From Jonesiaceae bacterium BS-20 (GTDB taxonomy: Bacteria; Actinomycetota; Actinomycetes; Actinomycetales; Cellulomonadaceae): DNA of 64,000 nucleotides. Both the position numbers and the translations under genes were made by a program. The notes under the pieces are model-generated. The model was not told the origin of the DNA. It saw only the letters and a list, made by a program, of their open reading frames with translations, and ran no database searches. The stretch spans positions 868,001 to 932,000 of the forward strand of contig CP146203.1 in assembly GCA_039995105.1 (NCBI GenBank). The letters are read 5' to 3'. Position 1 is the stretch's first letter, and the number at the start of each line of letters is the position of its first letter. This document shows, one piece after another, positions 1-8,302 of the stretch.

Positions 1-400
1 CCGCAGAATCGAAGTTAAGGATTGAGAGGATCAGGGTCTCCAACAACACCGCTTCTGCGAAAGTGGCCTCAACAACTAAGAGTGGGCTCTGCGGGAAGTA
101 GACTTCCCCCTCACCGTAACCGCGGATGTTTCCGGAGAACCGGTAATTTTCTAAGTAGGATAAGGTTTGCTGGTTGAGGGTGCCTTCGCGCTCCAAGTAG
201 GACAGGTCTTCATCTTGAAATTTGAAGTCCGCAAGTGCTTCGAGCAACCTGCCAGTTCCGGCAACAACACCGTATCTGCGCCAGGCGGGTAGCCGGCGGG
301 TAAAGACTTCAAAGACACAGTTTCGGTCAGAAGTCTTGTGCTCAAGTGCGGCTTGCAGCATGGTGAGTTCGTATTTGTCAGTGAGTAGCGCGATTCCCAT
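1..400 (-). CDS. pncB: Nicotinate phosphoribosyltransferase, N-terminal part (runs off window)
   Basis: Only the first ~133 codons are inside the window; the gene continues beyond base 1. The frame starts at ATG 398-400 and opens with [19 protein letters not shown], the characteristic N-terminus of nicotinate phosphoribosyltransferase, followed by FEVFTRRLP and a GTGRLLEAL segment, as in the family. The enzyme makes nicotinate mononucleotide from nicotinate and PRPP in NAD salvage. It is divergent from clpS with 61 bases between starts, a head-to-head arrangement common in actinobacteria. Identity is secure for a fragment; nothing can be said about the catalytic core. Confidence 0.9.
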   Translation of the reverse strand, partial: MGIALLTDKYELTMLQAALEHKTSDRNCVFEVFTRRLPAWRRYGVVAGTGRLLEALADFKFQDEDLSYLEREGTLNQQTLSYLENYRFSGNIRGYGEGEVYFPQSPLLVVEATFAEAVLLETLILSILNFDSA

Positions 401-461
401 GCTCTACAGGTTAATCTACTTCTTGGGTTCTAGGGCCCAAACGATCGGGGACGGTTTTTTC

Positions 462-767
462 ATGAGTGTGACGGACATGGTGGCTACGCGAACCGACGCC
501 GCCGCAGACCAGGACGCTTTGGTTGCGGCAGACAACCCGTGGGTGACATTGGTGTGGAACGACCCCGTGAGTCTGATGAGCTATGTGAGCTATGTTTTTG
601 AAAGCTACTTTGGGTATAGCCAAGCCAAAGCGCACGCTCTGATGATGCAGGTTCACACCGAAGGCAAAGCGGTAGTCTCGACCGGAACCCGAGAAAAGGT
701 AGAACGCGATGTCCAAGCCATGCATGAGTTTGGGCTTTGGGCGACAATGACAAAGGCAGACATCTAA
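462..767 (+). CDS. clpS: ATP-dependent Clp protease adaptor ClpS
   Basis: A 101-residue protein of normal ClpS length. The core [20 protein letters not shown], then the [18 protein letters not shown] helix and the [17 protein letters not shown] tail match the family. ClpS binds N-degron substrates and hands them to ClpC/ClpA for ClpP degradation in the cytosol. The ATG at 462 gives a short N-terminal tail before the fold; ATG 477 is an alternative start, and a longer upstream frame would run into pncB. The stop overlaps the next gene by one base (TAATG), so the two are translationally coupled. Confidence 0.93.
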   Translation: MSVTDMVATRTDAAADQDALVAADNPWVTLVWNDPVSLMSYVSYVFESYFGYSQAKAHALMMQVHTEGKAVVSTGTREKVERDVQAMHEFGLWATMTKADI

Positions 768-1432
768 TGGCAGAACCGTTCGAGATCAACCAGGCCGATC
801 CCACCGTATTTCAAGCCGCGCTAACCACCGGCGAGCGGTTGTTTTTGTCTCGGTTGGCCGGTGATGTGATTGAACTCTTAGGGATCGATGATTCCGCCGT
901 CGAGCAGGCACCACAGGATCCGTTTGTGGAGATGATGGCCGGCTTGGGGATGGATGAGACCGCAGAAGTGCCACTAGACCCCGCGGTTCTGCGCCTCCTG
1001 CCTCAGGCAAGCGACGACCCCGAGGTGGCGGCAGAATTTCGCCGGTTCACCGATAATGATCTGCGCCAAACGAAGGTATCACGGCTCCTACTAGTCTCAC
1101 GCCTGCTGCTGTCCGTCCCGCCAAACGCGGAAGACTCGGTCCACATACCCTTGGAAGTAACGTCAGAGCAGGCCCCCCAATTTGCTGCTGCACTGGCTGA
1201 CATTCGCTTGGTTTTGGCTGACCGCCTGGATGTGGTCACGGAGGAAGATTCCGATGCAGTCCAAGATCTGGCATACGAGCAAATGACGCCGGAAGAGCAA
1301 GAAGAGCTAACCGAGCAGGAATATCACCGGTACCTGCTGGCATCGTTATTTAGCGTAACCGGATTTCTTTTGGAGTCCCTGATGGAATGTTTGCTTTCGC
1401 AACTGCGTAAGGGCCCCCGCAGCAGCGACTAA
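767..1432 (+). CDS. DUF2017 family protein
   Basis: A 221-residue acidic cytosolic protein with no membrane segment. It matches the DUF2017 family, which sits directly after clpS in many actinobacteria; its biochemical function is unknown. The start is the ATG overlapping the clpS stop at 765-767. An earlier in-frame ATG at 737 would lie inside clpS and is less likely. The fixed neighbourhood suggests a role related to ClpS/ClpP proteolysis, but that is inference only. Confidence 0.85.
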   Translation: MAEPFEINQADPTVFQAALTTGERLFLSRLAGDVIELLGIDDSAVEQAPQDPFVEMMAGLGMDETAEVPLDPAVLRLLPQASDDPEVAAEFRRFTDNDLRQTKVSRLLLVSRLLLSVPPNAEDSVHIPLEVTSEQAPQFAAALADIRLVLADRLDVVTEEDSDAVQDLAYEQMTPEEQEELTEQEYHRYLLASLFSVTGFLLESLMECLLSQLRKGPRSSD

Positions 1433-1636
1433 TCGCGGATGCTGCGGCGGACTATTCCTGCCTGAAAATCGTGCTTTTTGACCTGTGTAATGTGTCACCT
1501 AAAGTTCTAGCGTTTTCGCATTTCTCCTAGTGAGACAACGAATTTAGCTTGCAGAGTTGGGCTAAATGGGTGCAATGTGTCCGGTTCCACGCGGGATCTA
1601 CCCCCGTTGTTACAACGAGCCGGATAACCTCGTATT

Positions 1637-2440
1637 GTGAACAACTCACCGATTGGAATTTTCGACTCTGGCGTCGGCGGTTTGACCGTGGCCAGATCGA
1701 TCCTTGACCAATTGCCCCATGAATCCATCCTTTACATAGGAGACACAGCGAATTCCCCGTACGGGTCGAAGTCGCTAGCTACCGTGCGGTCTTTAGCACT
1801 GGAAATTATGGATGATCTGGTGGCCCAGGGGGTAAAACTCTTGGTGATTGCCTGTAATACGGCTTCCGCTGCGGTGTTGCGGGACGCCCGTGAGCGCTAC
1901 ACGGTCCAACTTGGTATACCGGTGGTTGAGGTGATCCTGCCGGCAGCCCGTCGCGCACTGCTGGCCTCTCACACAAAGAAAATCGGTGTGATCGGCACCG
2001 CGGCAACAGTAACCTCACGCGCATACGATGATGCGCTTGCTGTTGCCAACGTGAGCGTGACATCGTCCCCCTGCCCTAAGTTTGTTGAGTTTGTGGAGGC
2101 TGGAGTGACCTCCGGCCCGCAGGTGCTCGCTGCTGCTCAGGAGTACCTTGCGCCGATTAAGGACGCAGGTGTCGACACCTTGATTCTGGGTTGTACGCAC
2201 TACCCGCTGCTAACCGGGGCAATTGCATTTGAGATGGGTGAGCACGTGACATTGGTGTCCAGTGCTGAAGAAACTGCAAAGGATGTCTACCGCACGTTGA
2301 TGAAGAACGACCTAGAACGGGACCCGGCCGCCGGGGACCCGAGCCACCGGTTCCAATCAACGGGCGATGTACAGACCTTTGCAACCTTGGCTCGGCGGTT
2401 CTTGGGCCCTGAGGTAGTGAATGTGGAGGCAATTCGATGA
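1637..2440 (+). CDS. murI: Glutamate racemase
   Basis: 267 residues. The N-terminus reads [14 protein letters not shown], the family signature holding the catalytic Asp. The two catalytic cysteines are in ACNTASA (about residue 73) and LGCTHYPLL (about residue 185). The enzyme interconverts L- and D-glutamate to supply D-Glu for peptidoglycan. The start is GTG 1637. The stop overlaps the ATG of the metallo-beta-lactamase gene by four bases (ATGA), so the two are one operon. A 204-base gap upstream probably carries the promoter; no terminator is evident after DUF2017. Confidence 0.96.
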   Translation: MNNSPIGIFDSGVGGLTVARSILDQLPHESILYIGDTANSPYGSKSLATVRSLALEIMDDLVAQGVKLLVIACNTASAAVLRDARERYTVQLGIPVVEVILPAARRALLASHTKKIGVIGTAATVTSRAYDDALAVANVSVTSSPCPKFVEFVEAGVTSGPQVLAAAQEYLAPIKDAGVDTLILGCTHYPLLTGAIAFEMGEHVTLVSSAEETAKDVYRTLMKNDLERDPAAGDPSHRFQSTGDVQTFATLARRFLGPEVVNVEAIR

Positions 2441-3240
2441 AACTAACGGTCGTAGGTATGTCCGGTTCCTATGCTGGACCGGAATCGCCAGCTTCCAGCT
2501 ATCTGGTGCAAGCCACCGATGCTGATGGCAAAGTGTGGTCCGTGGTCTTAGATATGGGCTCCGGGGCGTTTGGGGCCCTACAACGGCACATTGACCCGTT
2601 TGCCGTCGACGCTATTGCGCTTTCGCACTTGCACCCCGACCACTGTTCGGACCTGTCCGGATTCTACGTCTATTACAAGTACCACCCGGACAAGGGCACC
2701 GAGTTCACTGACCGTGGCCCAATTCCAGTGTTTGCCCCAACCGATGCTGGCGAACGTATTTGCCGCGCCTATGGGCTGCCCGAGGGGGAGACCATGGAAA
2801 AAGAGTTGGCCCATTCGCGTTGGGAATGCCGGGCGCAGGTAGAGGTTGGCCCATTCCAGATTCAGGCTGTCACCGTTAACCACCCGGTCGAGGCTTATGG
2901 ATTCAGGATCACCGGACCCAGTGAATTTGATCCGAACAAGCAGGTTGTCTTGGCCTACTCGGGTGATACCGATGTGTGTGAAGGCCTAGATGTTGTTGCC
3001 AAGGATGCTGACCTGTTCCTGTGTGAGGCGGCATTTGTTGAGGGCCGTGATGATGGGATTCAAAACATGCACTTGACTGGAAAGCGGGCCGGGGAAGTAG
3101 CCCGCGATGCCGGGTCTAAACACCTGGTGCTCACGCACATCCCTAGCTGGAATGACCCGGAGGTGACGCTGGCAGAGGCAAAGTCGGTCTACTTTGGGCA
3201 GCTTTCGGTCGCCGCCCCGGACCAGACATACGCCATCTGA
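2437..3240 (+). CDS. MBL-fold metallo-hydrolase
   Basis: 267 residues. The metal motif HLHPDHCSD (HxHxDH type) near residue 64, later histidines in HPVEAYGF, the Asp in YSGDT and the distal LVLTHIPSW histidine form the usual two-zinc site of the metallo-beta-lactamase fold, closest in style to RNase Z/cyclic phosphodiesterase-like members. Substrate unknown. Proteins of this type sit between murI and rph-rdgB in many actinobacteria. It overlaps murI by four bases and is followed 61 bases later by rdgB. Confidence 0.88.
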   Translation: MKLTVVGMSGSYAGPESPASSYLVQATDADGKVWSVVLDMGSGAFGALQRHIDPFAVDAIALSHLHPDHCSDLSGFYVYYKYHPDKGTEFTDRGPIPVFAPTDAGERICRAYGLPEGETMEKELAHSRWECRAQVEVGPFQIQAVTVNHPVEAYGFRITGPSEFDPNKQVVLAYSGDTDVCEGLDVVAKDADLFLCEAAFVEGRDDGIQNMHLTGKRAGEVARDAGSKHLVLTHIPSWNDPEVTLAEAKSVYFGQLSVAAPDQTYAI

Positions 3241-3301
3241 TCTAGTCTTCCCGTGCTGCAAATGAGCAGCCTGGATAATCTGCACCAACTTAAAGGAAAT
3301 C

Positions 3302-3928
3302 ATGTCTTCACCCCGGCTAGTACTCGCTACTCACAATGAGCACAAGGTTAAAGAGCTGCGACAGATTCTCTTGGCCTCGGGGCTCATCCCTAGTTTGACC
3401 CCGCAAGACATCGTTGGGGCGAGGGACTTTGGAGTTCCTGAACCGGTTGAAGACGGCGTTACCTTTGCCGCGAACGCGCTCATCAAGGCTCGTGCCTTAG
3501 CCGCCGCCACGGGGCTGCCCGCCTTGGCGGATGACTCAGGGCTTGCGGTTGATGTGCTTGGTGGGGCACCTGGAATTTTCTCCGCACGTTGGGCTGGTGC
3601 TCACGGTAACGACCAAGCCAACTTGGACCTACTACTGGCACAGTTAAGCGATATTGCGACCGAGCACCGTGCCGCCCGCTTTGTTTGCGCTGCTGCGCTG
3701 GTCACGCCAGATGGCCAAGAGTTTGTCCAAGAAGGGACGCTCGAAGGCACCTTGCTGTTTGCCCCTCGGGGAGCCGGCGGTTTTGGGTACGACCCGATTC
3801 TGGCTCCACTGGGACAAGATCGGTCCTGTGCAGAACTCAGTGCGGATGAGAAGAACGCCATCAGCCACCGCGGCAATGCGTTCCGGCTGATAGCGCCATA
3901 CGTGTCGCAGGTGCTTCAAAGCGTTTAA
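3302..3928 (+). CDS. rdgB: RdgB/HAM1 non-canonical purine NTP pyrophosphatase
   Basis: 208 residues. The N-terminal LATHNEHKVKELRQIL, the central LADDSGLAVDVLGGAPGIFS and the C-terminal GFGYDPI and SHRGNAF motifs are diagnostic. The enzyme hydrolyses dITP, dXTP and ITP to monophosphates, keeping deaminated purines out of DNA. AAAGGAAA sits just upstream of ATG 3302. In most actinobacteria rph (RNase PH) lies between the metallo-beta-lactamase gene and rdgB; here only 61 bases separate them, so rph is absent from this locus. A strong hairpin follows the stop. Confidence 0.95.
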   Translation: MSSPRLVLATHNEHKVKELRQILLASGLIPSLTPQDIVGARDFGVPEPVEDGVTFAANALIKARALAAATGLPALADDSGLAVDVLGGAPGIFSARWAGAHGNDQANLDLLLAQLSDIATEHRAARFVCAAALVTPDGQEFVQEGTLEGTLLFAPRGAGGFGYDPILAPLGQDRSCAELSADEKNAISHRGNAFRLIAPYVSQVLQSV

Positions 3929-3930
3929 CT

Positions 3931-3972
3931 CCTTGGTGTTTGCGGTGTAGTCAACACCGCAAACACCAAGGT
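3931..3972. terminator. Bidirectional hairpin terminator between rdgB and the DUF3054 gene
   Basis: A perfect stem of about 17 bases (CCTTGGTGTTTGCGGTG and its complement) with a short loop lies between two convergent genes. Neither side has a long T-run, so it is called from symmetry and position. Confidence 0.7.
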
Positions 3973-3982
3973 AAAGCAGGAT

Positions 3983-4372
3983 TTAAGCGTTCTTGGCACG
4001 GATTCTGGCGATCGATCCCCAGATAATGCGCCAACCTACGAGGATCAAGACCAAGAACCCGAGGGAAACCAGCGGGAAGCCACCGGCGTTGGTGCTACCC
4101 GAGAACGAACGGACGGCCAGTCCAACCGCCCAGGTCACGAGCGACATCATGATCGCAGCGGGCCAGATTTGCAGGGCAACGGGAGACCCAGCAGTTGTTG
4201 TTTTCCATTGTTTGGTTATGAACCATGCAACGATCAGGCCTATCAGGAATGGCCAGGCAGTGTGCAAGATTCCTGCAAAGTTATTTGTTGCATCATGCGA
4301 CGACCTTCCGGCGGATGCAAAAACCAACACGACTGCTACGTCTAACAGGGCCCACAGGCTAATTTTCCTCAC
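3983..4372 (-). CDS. DUF3054 family membrane protein
   Basis: About 129 residues with four hydrophobic segments and a basic C-terminus (RIRAKNA). The early VVLVFASAGRSSHD segment and the WPFLIGLIVAWF helix match DUF3054, a small actinobacterial integral membrane family of unknown function. GTG 4370-4372 gives a natural N-terminus (VRKISLWALLDV); a TTG at 4388-4390 would add six residues. Only about 20 bases separate this start from the divergent ABC-F gene, so their promoters must overlap or lie inside the opposite gene. Confidence 0.75.
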   Translation of the reverse strand: MRKISLWALLDVAVVLVFASAGRSSHDATNNFAGILHTAWPFLIGLIVAWFITKQWKTTTAGSPVALQIWPAAIMMSLVTWAVGLAVRSFSGSTNAGGFPLVSLGFLVLILVGWRIIWGSIARIRAKNA

Positions 4373-4395
4373 CTGTAAACCGTATCTCAACTACC

Positions 4396-6045
4396 ATGGG
4401 TTCGGTGCACATCAAAGTTAGTGACATTGCCTTCCAATACCCCGACCATCCAGTTTTGTCCGGGGTGAGTTTCACCGTGTCCCGTGGTGCCCGGTTGGCA
4501 CTGGTTGGTGAAAACGGTTCCGGCAAAACCACGTTGCTCAATGTGATCACCGGAAATCTTCAACCCAGCGCGGGTGAAGTCGAGGTAGTGGGAACGTTAA
4601 CCTACGTAGCTCAGGAGCTTGACTTCACGGCCGACCAAAGCGTTGGAGATCTCATCAACGAAGCGCTGCTTCAGGTGCGAGAACTCACCGATCAGATCGA
4701 GGCGCAGTGTGCGGCATTTGATCACGAGGAAGGAAACCTCGAACAGTTATCGGCCCTGTTGGCTCGCGCTGAGGACTTGGCCGTGTGGGATGCCCCTCGC
4801 CGCATTGACGTTGCCCTAACCAGACTCAAAGCCTGCCGCGATCCCAAACGCAAACTTGCTGCTCTGTCAGTAGGGGAACGGTTTAGGGTCCGGCTGGCCT
4901 GCACACTTGCCCAGCGTTCAGAGATCCTGTTACTTGACGAGCCAACGAACCACTTGGACCATGAGGGGCTCGATTTCCTGACCCAGGAACTGCTTGCATG
5001 GCGGGGCATTGCCGTGATTGTTACCCACGATCGCATGCTTCTAGACGATGTCGCGACTGGGATCTTGGACTTGGATCCAGCTATGGAGGGCAAACCGGTT
5101 CTTTACGGCACCCCCGGCTACCTCAGTTATCGGTTTGCCAAGAATGAGGCTGTGCGCAGGTGGACACAGCGCTATAAAGCCGAGCGCAAGCGTGCGCTCT
5201 TGTTGGAGCACAGGTTAGACCGTTCCTATGAGGGCCTTTCTGACGAGTGGCGCCCACCCAAGGGGTCGCAGAAGCACCGTCGCCAAACGGGTGCGCGCAT
5301 TCACGTCAAGGCCGCCGACCGCCTTGTTGAGCAACTCAAAGCGGAAGCTGTTGAGGTGCCCGTGCCGCCGCCGGTTCTGCGCTTCCCAGACTTACCGGCA
5401 ATGGCCACCGGATGGGATGCTGGAGCACCACTTGTGGATCTGCGCAACATTAGGGTGGGGGACCAAGACAACCCGCGGCTCGATCTTGCCGGACAGCGAA
5501 TCACCATTGGGCCGTCCGAGCGCCTGCTGGTGACCGGTGGTAATGGGAGCGGAAAGTCTACGCTCCTGAGCGTGATGGCGGGTTTGCTTCCGCCCGACCG
5601 CGGATACCGCGCGCTGCATGACGGCGTGCGCTTAGGCGTATTACTGCAAGAGGGAACGAGTCCCCTCATAAGCCAATTGCGTAGTGACCCCAAGGTCACG
5701 TGCTTTGACGCATATGGGCTGCTAGCCCTGCGATTACTCGAGCAAGGCAACTTGGACCCGGATTATCTGGTCCCACTGGCGCAGTTGGGCATCATGACGG
5801 AAGAAGATCTTGACCGTCCAGTCGCGGATCTATCGGTTGGTCAGCAGCGACGCTTCGACTTGGCCTGTGCACTCTTGGCAGCCCCGCATGTGCTCATCTT
5901 TGATGAACCCACTAACCACCTGTCGATCGACCTGGTGGATGCCCTAACCCAGGCGCTGCGTAAGACCCCGGCCGCCGTGGTGGTTGCCAGCCACGACCGG
6001 CGCATGCAGGAAGACTTGGCCGACTGGCCACGCTTGGAGCTATGA
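4396..6045 (+). CDS. ABC-F family ATP-binding protein
   Basis: 549 residues with two ABC ATPase domains in one chain and no membrane segment, which defines ABC-F. Domain 1 has Walker A GENGSGKTT (38-46), signature LSVGERFRV and Walker B LLLDEPTNHLD. A charged linker follows (about 235-320). Domain 2 has GGNGSGKST (near 381), LSVGQQRRF and LIFDEPTNHLS. ABC-F proteins act on the ribosome, some as translation factors and some as antibiotic-resistance proteins. It is distinct from EttA, which is encoded at 44330. Nothing here shows that it confers resistance. The ATG at 4396 is the only good start. Confidence 0.85.
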   Translation: MGSVHIKVSDIAFQYPDHPVLSGVSFTVSRGARLALVGENGSGKTTLLNVITGNLQPSAGEVEVVGTLTYVAQELDFTADQSVGDLINEALLQVRELTDQIEAQCAAFDHEEGNLEQLSALLARAEDLAVWDAPRRIDVALTRLKACRDPKRKLAALSVGERFRVRLACTLAQRSEILLLDEPTNHLDHEGLDFLTQELLAWRGIAVIVTHDRMLLDDVATGILDLDPAMEGKPVLYGTPGYLSYRFAKNEAVRRWTQRYKAERKRALLLEHRLDRSYEGLSDEWRPPKGSQKHRRQTGARIHVKAADRLVEQLKAEAVEVPVPPPVLRFPDLPAMATGWDAGAPLVDLRNIRVGDQDNPRLDLAGQRITIGPSERLLVTGGNGSGKSTLLSVMAGLLPPDRGYRALHDGVRLGVLLQEGTSPLISQLRSDPKVTCFDAYGLLALRLLEQGNLDPDYLVPLAQLGIMTEEDLDRPVADLSVGQQRRFDLACALLAAPHVLIFDEPTNHLSIDLVDALTQALRKTPAAVVVASHDRRMQEDLADWPRLEL

Positions 6046-6065
6046 GCTTGCGGTGATCAGCGAGC

Positions 6066-6671
6066 CTACGGAAGGCGGCCCACGTGGGCCAGTGCCTGGC
6101 GTAGTAAGACATCTTGCCCACCCTCTAACTCGGCCAAGACCTCGGGGGAGCAGGCCTCTTCTGGGGTTAGCCACGCGAGATCGAGCGCGTTTTGCTGCGG
6201 CCGGCAGTCGCCGCGCACGGGAACCACATAGGCGAGCGAAATAGCGTGCTGACGGTAGTCGTAGTAAGAAGTAATTCCTGGGGTAGGGAAGTACTCCGCA
6301 ACCGTAAAGGGCTGCGGGGAGGCCGGCACCAAGGGAAGTGCGACGGGGCCAAGGTCCTTTTCAATGTGACGCAGTAGGGCATCACGAACTCGTTCGTGGT
6401 ACAGCACCCGTCCGGAAACCAGGGCTCGGGTCATGTGCCCGGACTCGGTCACCCGTAGCAGCAGCCCCACAGCAATGACATCTCCAGAATCGTCAACACG
6501 GACCGGCACTGCGTCTACATAGATGATGGGAAGTTGCGCCCTAAAGGCAGCGATTTCTTCTGCGGTTAACCACCCCTCGGGAGTTGGTCCTTGGGCGTCA
6601 AAGTCATCGGCGGGGAAGTCAGCAGTGTTGGTCACAACTTCATTTCTACCGCGAACCAGCACCAAATGCAT
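6066..6671 (-). CDS. DUF4916 (Nudix-like) family protein
   Basis: 201 residues. The core LPIIYVDAVPVRVDDSGDVIAVGLLLRV, with the later GRVLYHERVRDAL segment and the YFPTPGITSYYDYRQHAISLAYVVPV strand region, matches the actinobacterial DUF4916 family, distantly Nudix-like. A canonical Nudix box is not evident, so hydrolase activity is uncertain. The start is doubtful: ATG 6671 is used, but a GTG a dozen codons in, before VTNTADF, would bring the N-terminus closer to the family pattern. It is convergent with the ABC-F gene, 20 bases away. Confidence 0.72.
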   Translation of the reverse strand: MHLVLVRGRNEVVTNTADFPADDFDAQGPTPEGWLTAEEIAAFRAQLPIIYVDAVPVRVDDSGDVIAVGLLLRVTESGHMTRALVSGRVLYHERVRDALLRHIEKDLGPVALPLVPASPQPFTVAEYFPTPGITSYYDYRQHAISLAYVVPVRGDCRPQQNALDLAWLTPEEACSPEVLAELEGGQDVLLRQALAHVGRLP

Positions 6672-6853
6672 CCGATCAAGGTGTTCTACCCGGCAGATAA
6701 GTGTGCGGTTCGCGCTAAGCCAAATGACACTGGAAATATTTGGGCACCCAAAAGCGTCATACTAGGTGGAGCACTTTGGTACGGCGCGGGAAATACGCTG
6801 GCCGCGCCGCTGCAAGGCACACACCGTGCATCGTTACTTTTGAGAGGCTTACT

Positions 6854-7219
6854 ATGGCTACCCACGACCTAACCCAAGCGGGTTTTGAAGAAGCAATCAA
6901 GAACAATGACATTGTTTTGGTCGACTTTTGGGCCGAGTGGTGTGGCCCATGCCGCCAGTTCGCACCAACGTTTAGTGCGTCCGCACAGAAGAATGCTGAC
7001 GTATTCCACGCCAAGGTAGACACCGAGGCGGAGCAGGCGCTGGCCGCTGCCGCACAGATTACCTCAATCCCAACGCTGATGGCCTTCCGTGAGGGAATCT
7101 TGGTGTTCTCCCAACCGGGCGCACTACCACCAGCGGCCCTTCAGCAAGTCATCGACGGCGTTAAGGGCCTGGACATGGACGAGGTCCGTAAGCAGATCGC
7201 AGAGCAAGACGCCAAGTAA
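6854..7219 (+). CDS. Thioredoxin
   Basis: 121 residues. Active site AEWCGPCRQF with cysteines at 30 and 33, the FHAKVDTE strand, the cis-Pro region SIPTLMAF, and a C-terminal helix extended to about residue 121. A cytosolic disulfide reductase. ATG 6854 is preceded by GAGAGG at the right distance; an upstream in-frame extension to 6740 would be non-homologous and is rejected. A hairpin terminator follows the stop. Confidence 0.95.
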   Translation: MATHDLTQAGFEEAIKNNDIVLVDFWAEWCGPCRQFAPTFSASAQKNADVFHAKVDTEAEQALAAAAQITSIPTLMAFREGILVFSQPGALPPAALQQVIDGVKGLDMDEVRKQIAEQDAK

Positions 7220-7244
7220 CCGCGTGGGAACAGATCAACTTACG

Positions 7245-7289
7245 GCAGTGGCCGGGATCGTGAATTTTCCGATGCCGGCCACTGCTTTT
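7245..7289 (+). terminator. Rho-independent terminator after thioredoxin gene
   Basis: Perfect 11-base arms GCAGTGGCCGG and CCGGCCACTGC around an A/T-containing loop, followed by TTTTA. Placed 25 bases after the thioredoxin stop; it may also serve trmB from the other side. Confidence 0.75.
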
Positions 7290-7322
7290 ATGTTTGTGTT
7301 GCCGCAGCTGAACTTGCGACAG

Positions 7323-8105
7323 TTAGTTGGCTACCGCAACATCGTTGCGGATGTAGGTGTGGTCCGTAATAAAGCGGTCCTTAGCGATGCCCTTTTTCTC
7401 AAAGCTGGTCAAGACGCGGCCGTCAAAGCGCTCTTGGACCTCGGCGCGGACAAAGTACGGTGAAGCGTCGAGGACCTCTTGCATCTGCTCGGCGTAGTCC
7501 AACCAGTCGGTGGCAAGGCGCCACACGCCGCCGGGCTTCATAGCGGCGGCAACCGAGGTAGCAAAGCCTGGCTGGACAAGGCGGCGCTTGTTATGCCGGG
7601 ACTTGTGCCAAGGGTCAGGGAAGAACGTCCACACCTCATCTATGGACTCGGCGGGTAAGTACGTGTCAAAGGCCTCGGCGGCATCGGCCTGCAAGACGCG
7701 CAGGTTTTCTAGTTCGCTGCGCCGGATCTTGACCAGGGTTGAGGCAATGCCGGGAACGTACACCTCGATTGCGAGGAAGTTCACCGCGGGGTTCTGCCCG
7801 GCGGCATTTTCAGCACATTCGCCCTGACCGGAGCCGATCTCAACGATGAATTTGGCGTCACGGCCAAACGTGGCAGCCGCATCAAAGCGTTCGGATGGGC
7901 TAATTGAAGCGCGTGCAATGGCGCGTTCGGGGGTCACCACATACTTTGGTGCCAGCTCATCCCAAACCTTGGCTTGCCGGTCCTTGAGACGGGTAGAGCG
8001 TGGTGCAAAGGAAACAATCTTGGAGTAAAAAGGATGACGAGATTCAACGTTCTCATCTTGGGTCAAGGACTCGGGCACCAAAATTCCATTCGTTTCACGG
8101 CCCAA
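7323..8105 (-). CDS. trmB: tRNA (guanine-N7-)-methyltransferase TrmB
   Basis: About 260 residues. The SAM-binding motif FIVEIGSGQGE, the acidic AIEVYVPGI strand, and the family-specific WTFFPDPWHKSRHNKRR identify TrmB, which methylates G46 of tRNA. The C-terminal EVQERFDGRVLTSFEKKG also fits. The start is uncertain: TTG 8105 is the longest frame, and GTG 8078 (VPESLTQDEN) is an equally reasonable alternative; neither has a strong ribosome-binding site. Confidence 0.93.
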   Translation of the reverse strand: MGRETNGILVPESLTQDENVESRHPFYSKIVSFAPRSTRLKDRQAKVWDELAPKYVVTPERAIARASISPSERFDAAATFGRDAKFIVEIGSGQGECAENAAGQNPAVNFLAIEVYVPGIASTLVKIRRSELENLRVLQADAAEAFDTYLPAESIDEVWTFFPDPWHKSRHNKRRLVQPGFATSVAAAMKPGGVWRLATDWLDYAEQMQEVLDASPYFVRAEVQERFDGRVLTSFEKKGIAKDRFITDHTYIRNDVAVAN

Positions 8106-8182
8106 TGTTCAGGGCACGCAGCAAGGTAGATAGCTGGCGCCAAGAATTCTGACGCGCAGTCAAGTGTAACCGGATCAATGCT

Positions 8183-8240
8183 AACGGCGGGTGTCCGGAA
8201 GGAACAATGTGATCTGTTCCAACCGGCCACCCGCCGTTGG
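8183..8240. terminator. Long interrupted hairpin, probable terminator after the GH30 gene
   Basis: An 18-base outer stem (CTAACGGCGGGTGTCCGG with CCGGCCACCCGCCGTTGG, one mismatch and one G-T) plus an inner GGAACA/TGTTCC stem. It lies about 60 bases past the GH30 stop. There is no T-run, so the terminator role rests on position. Confidence 0.5.
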
Positions 8241-8302
8241 CTGGGTTATCAGGGCGTTACATGTTGATGAAAGCAATCAATGTAATGCGCAAGAAACTTA
8301 CC

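Noticed and set aside
4396-6045. ABC-F protein as an antibiotic-resistance determinant
   Set aside because: ABC-F membership is clear, but sequence features visible here do not separate resistance proteins from housekeeping translation factors.
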